Made by a program: the position numbers and the translations under genes
In this document: one piece after another, positions 6,997-11,070 of the stretch
Layout: each line of letters starts with the position of its first letter
Numbering within the stretch: the first letter of the stretch is position 1
DNA from: Lachnospiraceae bacterium UBA7188
GTDB lineage: Bacteria > Bacillota > Clostridia > Lachnospirales > Lachnospiraceae
Direction: 5' to 3'
Length of the DNA stretch: 11,070 nt
Assembly: GCA_002490995.1 (NCBI GenBank)
Contig: DKVC01000199.1
Location: 3,561-14,630, forward strand
The notes under the pieces: generated by a model
The model's input: only the letters and a program-made list of their open reading frames with translations
What the model was told of the DNA's origin: nothing
Databases searched by the model: none

Positions 6997-7188
6997 CTAC
7001 TCTTTAATTTTATCCAGCTCCATGATATTCACGCCTGCCGTTGCAAGGATAACTTTCAATTCGACATATCGATCATGCATCATTTTGTAAGTAGCCATGT
7101 CGTTATTTTCTTTGGATGAAAGCATCCAATTCTGAAGCCTTGAAAATTCAACAACTAGATCTTTTACAATATCTGACATACTCGGCAT
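6997..7188 (-). CDS. Small hypothetical protein (63 aa)
   Basis: A short soluble protein of unknown function. The sequence (MSDIVKDLVVEFSRLQNWML..., MHDRYVELKVILATAGV, ending ELDKIKE) is rich in charged and hydrophobic residues in a helical pattern and would probably fold as two helices or a short coiled coil. No signal peptide, membrane segment or metal-binding cysteines are seen. It looks like a real gene: AGGTGA sits 5 bp before the ATG, a near-ideal promoter lies 56-84 bp upstream, and a terminator-like hairpin follows. It is a single-gene unit lying between two repeat clusters. A palindrome in its promoter suggests regulation. Confidence 0.7.
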   Translation of the reverse strand: MPSMSDIVKDLVVEFSRLQNWMLSSKENNDMATYKMMHDRYVELKVILATAGVNIMELDKIKE

Positions 7189-7243
7189 ATTATCACCTAC
7201 TTTCTATGAGAGCCGATTACTGTATCACGTATCTGGTACTTTT

Positions 7244-7272
7244 ATTATAATAACCTTTGTACAAAGTGTAAA
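7244..7272 (-). promoter_or_regulatory. Sigma-A promoter with central palindrome
   Basis: The minus strand has TTTACA (7267-7272) and a perfect TATAAT (7244-7249) separated by exactly 17 bp, the strongest promoter seen in the window. The spacer contains CTTTGTACAAAG (7255-7266), a perfect 12-bp palindrome abutting the -35 box. A dimeric regulator bound there would directly control the 63-aa gene. Confidence 0.7.
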
Positions 7273-7390
7273 GCCCTTATTCAGTGATCAAGATGATTTG
7301 TTGTGCTGCCAGGAGGATTCATAAATATTCTCCGGTATCTTAACAGCGAAATTTTTAAATATGGACTTTTGCCGATTCTTCTGGTTGTAA

Positions 7391-7496
7391 TAAGGATCTG
7401 TCCAGAAATAACTTGTGCAGTTTTATGCTTGTTTGTGGCTTGATTCATGGTTTTACGGGAATCAAATCGCACAAGTTATTCCAGGACAGTTCCTAA
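7391..7496. repeat. 106-bp MITE-like inverted-repeat element
   Basis: Terminal arms of 28 bp, 7391-7418 and 7469-7496, match at 23 of 28 positions, including AATAACTTGTGC at the inner end and CTGTCC near the outer end. The 50-bp centre holds an inner stem, TTGATTC/GAATCAA. It has no coding capacity. The structure fits a non-autonomous transposon remnant; no related transposase is in the window. Confidence 0.7.
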
Positions 7497-7542
7497 GCAG
7501 TATAACAGGGTATGTGAGGTTTTCAAGAAATAGCCGCCAGGC

Positions 7543-7633
7543 ATATGCAAGGGGTAGAATGAATGCGAATGGTATGCCAGCGGTTCCGGCTGGAAGGAGC
7601 AGACACTTACATGTGCCTGTAAAAGTGGATTTC
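7543..7633. repeat. ~88-bp dispersed repeat, copy B, overlapping the kinase 3' end
   Basis: This is the second copy of the repeat at 6833-6920. It extends into the histidine kinase gene, so the last eight or nine codons (EIHFYRHM) and the stop codon of the kinase are repeat DNA. The same repeat touches the end of the 6411 gene as well. Confidence 0.75.
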
Positions 7634-8929
7634 AAAGAAGGCACCTCCCTCCTGCCTGTTTCCTGCCCGTATGGTTCCGTTCTGGCGCTCGATGATTTCC
7701 CTGGCAAGGGCCAGTCCAATTCCGATTCCCCCTTCCCCAGCGTTCTTTCCTCTGTAAAACCGTTCAAAAAGATACGGAATATCTTCTTTTGCAAATCCTT
7801 CTCCCTCATCCCAGATCAGAATTTCCGTATAGAGAGGATTCTGCTCATAGGAACAATGTACCGTTCCTCCGTTTCCATGCTCCAGGCAGTTTTTCATCAG
7901 ATTCATCACCGCCTCCATGGTCCAGTCCAGGTCGGCGATGATCATCATCTCTCCCAGTTCCGGTATATCCACAGACGCGCCGGAACCTGCAAAGAATTCT
8001 TGCAGGTTATCCGCCGCGAGCACCAGCAGAGTAAAGACATCCATTTCCTTCTTTTGTAAAACCAGCGTCCCGGCATCGATACGGGACAGCACCAAAAGCG
8101 CCTCCTCCAGGTGGGTCAGGCGTAAAAGCTGCTTTTCCACCTGCTCCAGATGGCTGCTGCTTATACTTTGCCGTCTTGTTCTGTTTTGGCGGTTTTTATG
8201 TGCAGCATGTACCTCTGGCTGTTTCCGCTCTTCCGGCTGGTTCATGTCCTCCCTGCTCAAGTCCCGCTCTTCCGGCTGATTTCCATATTCTCTGCTTATG
8301 TCCTGCTTTATCATCTGGACTGACAGGGACATAGCAGTAATAGGTGTTTTTATCTGGTGAGCGATATTGGACAGATTCTTCGCAAAATCATTTCTGGCCT
8401 GCACTGCCCTGTCCCTGGTCTGATAGAGCGACGTCACCGTTTTGTATATTTCATCCTCCAGTTTGGAAAACGCATCCTCACCTGTTGCGGCTAAAACGGT
8501 CGCCCTGCCTGATTCCGCCTGTTCCAGATAGTCCGCCAAAGTCTGAATCCGCCCTGCTTCTTTTCGATTCCGATACAGAAACGCAGCACACAAAAGAGCG
8601 CAGCCTGTCAGAAGCCCTGCTCCGATATACAGAAGACCCCCGACGTAAGCACCCATGGATAAATCAAAAACACCATATCCCAGGCTTCCCAGAATATCAT
8701 TTCCGCCCATCCCTCCAATATTTCCGTCCTTAAATTCCTTCAGCGTAGCAGAAATGATTTTCAGCGCTTCCGGTTCCTGTTCCACCATCCTCCCACAGAT
8801 CAAATTCACCAGGTCAAACTGCTGCCTGCTGTAATGGTAAGTAAAAAGCAGAACCGCGACAGCAGAAGCAATCAGGCCCACAGCCGCAGCGAACCCGAAA
8901 GTAACCAGAATGTTTTTCCGCCCGCTCAT
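7607..8929 (-). CDS. Sensor histidine kinase
   Basis: Membrane histidine kinase, 440 aa, partner of the response regulator whose stop it overlaps (ATGA, 4 bp). The start at MSGRKNILVT has GGAGG 7 bp upstream. TM1 is at about 7-29, a 65-residue extracytoplasmic sensor region at 30-93, TM2 at 94-118, then a linker. The H-box is NIAHQIKTPI with phospho-accepting His191. Residues ~211-255 are an unusual insert rich in Glu, Arg, Gln and Asn, between the two dimerisation helices. The catalytic domain has an N-box (N343/N347 in NLMKNCLEH), G1 (DEGEG, 374-378), an F-box (F388 in LFERFYRG) and G2 (GIGIGLALAREI). All key residues are intact, so it should be active. The extreme C-terminus comes from a repeat. 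Its signal is unknown; a cell-envelope or peptide signal is plausible given the ABC genes downstream. Confidence 0.92.
   Translation of the reverse strand: MSGRKNILVTFGFAAAVGLIASAVAVLLFTYHYSRQQFDLVNLICGRMVEQEPEALKIISATLKEFKDGNIGGMGGNDILGSLGYGVFDLSMGAYVGGLLYIGAGLLTGCALLCAAFLYRNRKEAGRIQTLADYLEQAESGRATVLAATGEDAFSKLEDEIYKTVTSLYQTRDRAVQARNDFAKNLSNIAHQIKTPITAMSLSVQMIKQDISREYGNQPEERDLSREDMNQPEERKQPEVHAAHKNRQNRTRRQSISSSHLEQVEKQLLRLTHLEEALLVLSRIDAGTLVLQKKEMDVFTLLVLAADNLQEFFAGSGASVDIPELGEMMIIADLDWTMEAVMNLMKNCLEHGNGGTVHCSYEQNPLYTEILIWDEGEGFAKEDIPYLFERFYRGKNAGEGGIGIGLALAREIIERQNGTIRAGNRQEGGAFFEIHFYRHM
8226..8303. repeat. Two 39-bp tandem repeats in the kinase dimerisation domain
   Basis: Units 8226-8264 and 8265-8303 both start CGCTCTTCCGGCTG and end GTCC. 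In the kinase they encode two 13-residue units around SRE(Y/D)(G/M)NQPEER. A further partial unit (KQPEV) follows in the protein. The duplication is in frame and lengthens the loop between the two helices of the phospho-acceptor domain. Confidence 0.8.
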
Positions 8930-9597
8930 AGAGTGTCCTCCATACGGTATCCCACGCTTCTGACGGTTTTCAGGCAATCCGGCTGATGAAGCTTATCCCG
9001 CAGCCGCTTCATGGTGACTGTCAGGGTATTGTCATTCACATAACTGCCGTTGGCATCCCACACCTGTTCCAGAATTTTTTCCCTGGTAACCGTCTTCCCC
9101 TTATGCTGCATCAGATACAGAAGCAGCTGATACTCTGCTGTACTCAAGAGAAGCTCTTCAGAACCACGAGTAACCGTCCGCCGATTTCTGTCAATGGCAA
9201 TATCGTCGCAGGACAGATATTGTTCCGCTACATTGCCTGTTCTGCGCAGTACTGCCCGAATTCGGGAATACAATACTTCCAGTTCGAAAGGTTTTACTAC
9301 ATAATCGTCTGCACCATTTTGAAAACCGGAGACAATGTCGGCGGAATCCCCCCTGACTGTCAGGAAGATCACCGGCAGTTCCTTCCAATTGCCCCGAACC
9401 CACCGGCACAGGCTGTCCCCGCGGCCGTCCGGCATATTCCAGTCCAGTAACACAAGCCCCGGCACATGAGCCTCTATCGACTGTCTGGCCCGTGCAAGGG
9501 TTTCGCATATGGTTACCCTGAAATTTCGCTGTTCCAGATATGCTTTTACAGTATCCGCAATATCCGGATTGTCTTCAATATAGCATAAATCCACCAT
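8926..9597 (-). CDS. OmpR/PhoB-family response regulator
   Basis: Cytoplasmic DNA-binding regulator, 223 aa, phosphorylated by the kinase encoded immediately downstream. Receiver domain (~1-118): acidic pair E8/D9 in YIEDNPD, phospho-acceptor D52 in LVLLDWNMPDG, switch T80 in VIFLTVRG and K102 in DDYVVKPFE. The C-terminal winged helix (~128-220) has the typical LLLSTAEYQLLLYLM, VTREKILEQVWD, NTLTVTMKRLRDKL and VRSVGYRM segments. GAGGAAAAATC before the ATG is a good ribosome binding site. The stop overlaps the kinase start, implying coupled translation. Thirty-five bp separate it from the acyltransferase-like gene upstream with no terminator, so the three genes probably share a transcript. Likely targets are its own operon and the ABC transporter. 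Confidence 0.95.
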   Translation of the reverse strand: MVDLCYIEDNPDIADTVKAYLEQRNFRVTICETLARARQSIEAHVPGLVLLDWNMPDGRGDSLCRWVRGNWKELPVIFLTVRGDSADIVSGFQNGADDYVVKPFELEVLYSRIRAVLRRTGNVAEQYLSCDDIAIDRNRRTVTRGSEELLLSTAEYQLLLYLMQHKGKTVTREKILEQVWDANGSYVNDNTLTVTMKRLRDKLHQPDCLKTVRSVGYRMEDTL

Positions 9598-9632
9598 GAT
9601 TTTTCCTCTTTTTTAGGTGCTTAAGAACGCGG

Positions 9633-10436
9633 CTATTTTTTCCACACCCCAAAGCCATTTCCAATCTTACCGCCCTCCAGCAGATACCTCTTCATGTTCT
9701 TCTGCAGCCGCGTATTTTCCGGGAAGTCGGCAATCCGGGCATTTTTTGTCTTGAATACCCACTCCCTATAATCCTCGCCCGAATAATCCACCTTCTGTAT
9801 CCGAAATCTGCGCTGAAAATCCAGAATGCGGGAATCCCGGGGCAGCAGCTCTTTCAGTTCCGGCGCCAGAAGCCAGGAGTCACAGATATAATCCCTATCC
9901 TGATAATCCGGGAAAAACCTGGCAAAAAAGCCCTCTGCCTCTTCCATGGAAGCATCACATTTTTCCCTGGTCAAAACAGCGTCCGAAGGGATATGAATGC
10001 TCACTTTTCTTTCGCCGTCGTCTAACATCTCATATTCCAGTTCCCCAATCCTGAACAGGTTTCCGCTGATTTGCCGTCCGGTCCACCATTCCCGGTCAAA
10101 AGCCCAGGTTCCGGTCATTTCCCTGCATTCCTTTATAAATCTGGTAAAGCAGCTCATAGTGTCAAAAAAGATCCGCTCCGGTATTCCCTTTTCCTCATAC
10201 CATCGGTATAAATCTGCTCCGCACTGCAGCATGCATGTGAGCATTTTGATTTTCCCGGGATCGGGTTCCAGAGTTTTCTCCAGTTCTCTTCTGACCTGTG
10301 CTTCTGTATCCCTGTCTTTCAGTCCTTCCAGAAAAGACCCTGTCCGGCCGAAATCAGCCGTATTGTAGTAAGCTATGACTTTTTCCCATATTTCCACGGG
10401 CAGATGAATTCTGTCGCATAATGTAAATAAATCCAT
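9633..10436 (-). CDS. Acyltransferase-like protein (NAT_N/GNAT_C type)
   Basis: A soluble protein of 267 aa with no signal peptide or membrane segment. Its overall pattern fits the two-part acyltransferase domain-containing family of Firmicutes: an N-terminal helical part (about 1-115, with LPVEIWEKVIAYYN and FIKECREMTGTW) followed by a GNAT_C-like part (about 120-267, with WWTGRQISGNLFRIGELEYEM, SIHIPSDAVLTREKCDASM and SWLLAPELKELLP). The substrate is unknown. No textbook acetyl-CoA loop stands out, so the assignment rests on overall resemblance. AGGGAG about 11 bp before the ATG is the likely ribosome binding site. It is the first gene of the putative operon with the two-component system; whether the acyl transfer and the signalling are related is not shown. 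Confidence 0.72.
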   Translation of the reverse strand: MDLFTLCDRIHLPVEIWEKVIAYYNTADFGRTGSFLEGLKDRDTEAQVRRELEKTLEPDPGKIKMLTCMLQCGADLYRWYEEKGIPERIFFDTMSCFTRFIKECREMTGTWAFDREWWTGRQISGNLFRIGELEYEMLDDGERKVSIHIPSDAVLTREKCDASMEEAEGFFARFFPDYQDRDYICDSWLLAPELKELLPRDSRILDFQRRFRIQKVDYSGEDYREWVFKTKNARIADFPENTRLQKNMKRYLLEGGKIGNGFGVWKK

Positions 10437-10629
10437 GCCTCACTGTATCTCCCTTTTTACTCATCGAAATTTATTTTGCCAATTTCTCTACTGCAAATTT
10501 AACCGGTGTGCAGTATAAAATGTTGCCTTTCTTTTTTCCAAAGTATCTTTCTGTTAAAAGGCAATTTCCCGTCTACTGTCCGCAAGCCAGATATGAACTG
10601 TATATTTCGACACTTCACATATTGTGCAA
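10437..10629. other. Intergenic region upstream of the acyltransferase-like gene
   Basis: Under 200 bp without a gene. On the minus strand TTGGAA and TATACT are 18 bp apart near 10510-10545, a modest promoter candidate for the operon. TTGCCTTT/AAAGGCAA form an 8-bp inverted repeat about 26 bp apart. The 32-bp repeat copy 2 lies within it. Confidence 0.4.
10490..10521 (+). repeat. 32-bp repeat, copy 2
   Basis: This plus-strand copy of the 5989-6020 repeat differs at 5 of 32 positions, mostly in the centre between ACTGCA and TGCAGT. It points away from the acyltransferase-like gene, opposite to the orientation of copy 1 relative to the lipoprotein gene. Either it is a general dispersed repeat or its function is not strand-specific. 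Confidence 0.55.
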
Positions 10630-10670
10630 AATTTAAGGCTACCGCTGACAACCTATGTCAACGATAGCCC
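10630..10670 (-). terminator. Rho-independent terminator of the GGGtGRT gene
   Basis: On the minus strand GGCTATCGTTGACA pairs with TGTCAGCGGTAGCC (10637-10669) as a 14-bp stem with two G-U pairs and a 5-nt loop, followed by TTAAATTTT. It lies 20 bp beyond the stop of the GGGtGRT gene, so it should isolate that gene from the operon that follows. Confidence 0.85.
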
Positions 10671-10688
10671 TTGATTTTACGGAATCTC

Positions 10689-11070
10689 TTAGAACTTGCC
10701 TTCCTTCGCAGCTTCCTCGATGGACACTGCCACAGCCACGGTAGCGCCGACCATCGGGTTGTTGCCCATGCCGATGAGACCCATCATCTCAACGTGTGCG
10801 GGAACGGAAGAAGAACCTGCAAACTGCGCATCAGAATGCATACGTCCCAGTGTATCTGTAAATCCATAGGAAGCAGGACCTGCAGCCATGTTGTCCGGAT
10901 GCAGTGTACGTCCTGTGCCGCCGCCGGAAGCAACAGAGAAGTACTTCTTGCCAGCTTCGGTTCTTTCCTTCTTGTATGTACCTGCTACGGGATGCTGGAA
11001 TCTGGTGGGGTTGGTGGAGTTGCCGGTGATGAACACGTCCACCCCCTCGTGCCACATGATGGCAACGCCC
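10689..11070 (-). CDS. GGGtGRT-family protein (C-terminal part)
   Basis: The reading frame continues past the right edge (GVAI before MWHEGVDVF), so only the last ~127 residues are present; the family is usually over 300 aa. The diagnostic motif is plain: SGGGTGRTLHPDNMAAGPAS, followed by DTLGRMHSDAQFAGSSSVPAHVE and the conserved GMGNNPMVGA tail. The C-terminus ends naturally at EAAKEGKF, followed by a terminator. The biochemical role is not established; in Clostridia I recall the gene next to an iron-sulfur scaffold (NifU-like) gene, which would lie outside this window. Its strong conservation and private terminator suggest a core gene that marks the edge of the accessory region to its left. 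Confidence 0.88.
   Translation of the reverse strand, partial: GVAIMWHEGVDVFITGNSTNPTRFQHPVAGTYKKERTEAGKKYFSVASGGGTGRTLHPDNMAAGPASYGFTDTLGRMHSDAQFAGSSSVPAHVEMMGLIGMGNNPMVGATVAVAVSIEEAAKEGKF

Noticed and set aside
6690..7640. Insertion sequence with transposase in the repeat-rich zone
   Set aside because: No transposase-like frame exists on either strand; only non-coding repeats are present.
7415..8059. 214-aa plus-strand open frame opposite the kinase end
   Set aside because: It runs across the MITE, the dispersed repeat and the antisense of the kinase ATPase domain; no coherent protein.
6088..10597. Shared 10-mer GCCAGATATG near 6088 and 10587
   Set aside because: The match does not extend beyond about 10 bp, so chance is enough.

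Overview
The window looks like chromosomal DNA of a Lachnospiraceae-type member of Clostridia (Firmicutes). The grounds are strong GGAGG-type ribosome binding sites, moderate GC, a lipoprotein solute-binding protein with a Gly/Glu/Lys/Asp/Ser linker, an OmpR-type two-component system, an FtsX-type ABC exporter and a GGGtGRT-family protein. This assignment comes from recognising protein families, not from a database search. No tRNA, rRNA, CRISPR array or transposase gene is visible.

Nearly everything is on the minus strand, so it reads from right to left. At the right edge is the C-terminal part of a GGGtGRT-family gene, followed by a terminator. Next comes a putative three-gene operon: a GNAT_C-type acyltransferase-like protein (9633-10436), an OmpR-family response regulator (8926-9597) and a histidine kinase (7607-8929). 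The regulator and kinase overlap by ATGA. From about 7635 down to 6690 is a repeat-rich zone: two copies of an ~88-bp dispersed repeat, a 106-bp MITE-like inverted repeat, a 63-aa hypothetical gene with its own promoter and terminator, and a plus-strand gene (6411-6851) whose 3' part seems to be repeat DNA. Then come a 372-bp intergenic region rich in inverted repeats and an ~808-aa lipoprotein solute-binding protein (3513-5939). On the left are an ABC ATPase (2397-3095) and its FtsX-like permease (56-2329). A 79-bp palindromic element (3307-3385) lies upstream of the ATPase, and a half copy of it sits at the left window edge.

Response regulator, kinase, ABC ATPase and FtsX permease form a familiar Firmicutes sense-and-export module, usually as one co-directional run. 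Here the two halves face the same way but are about 4.5 kb apart, with lipoprotein, orphan and repeat DNA between them. My favoured inference is an ancestral four-gene operon opened by insertion or rearrangement, after which the ABC half uses its own promoter (near 3255). Two unrelated loci are an equally possible reading.

I see no completely new multi-gene system. The most unusual content is the density of short palindromic and dispersed repeats at gene boundaries: four families recur within the window, and one supplies the last codons of the kinase. There is also a duplicated, expanded loop in the kinase dimerisation domain.
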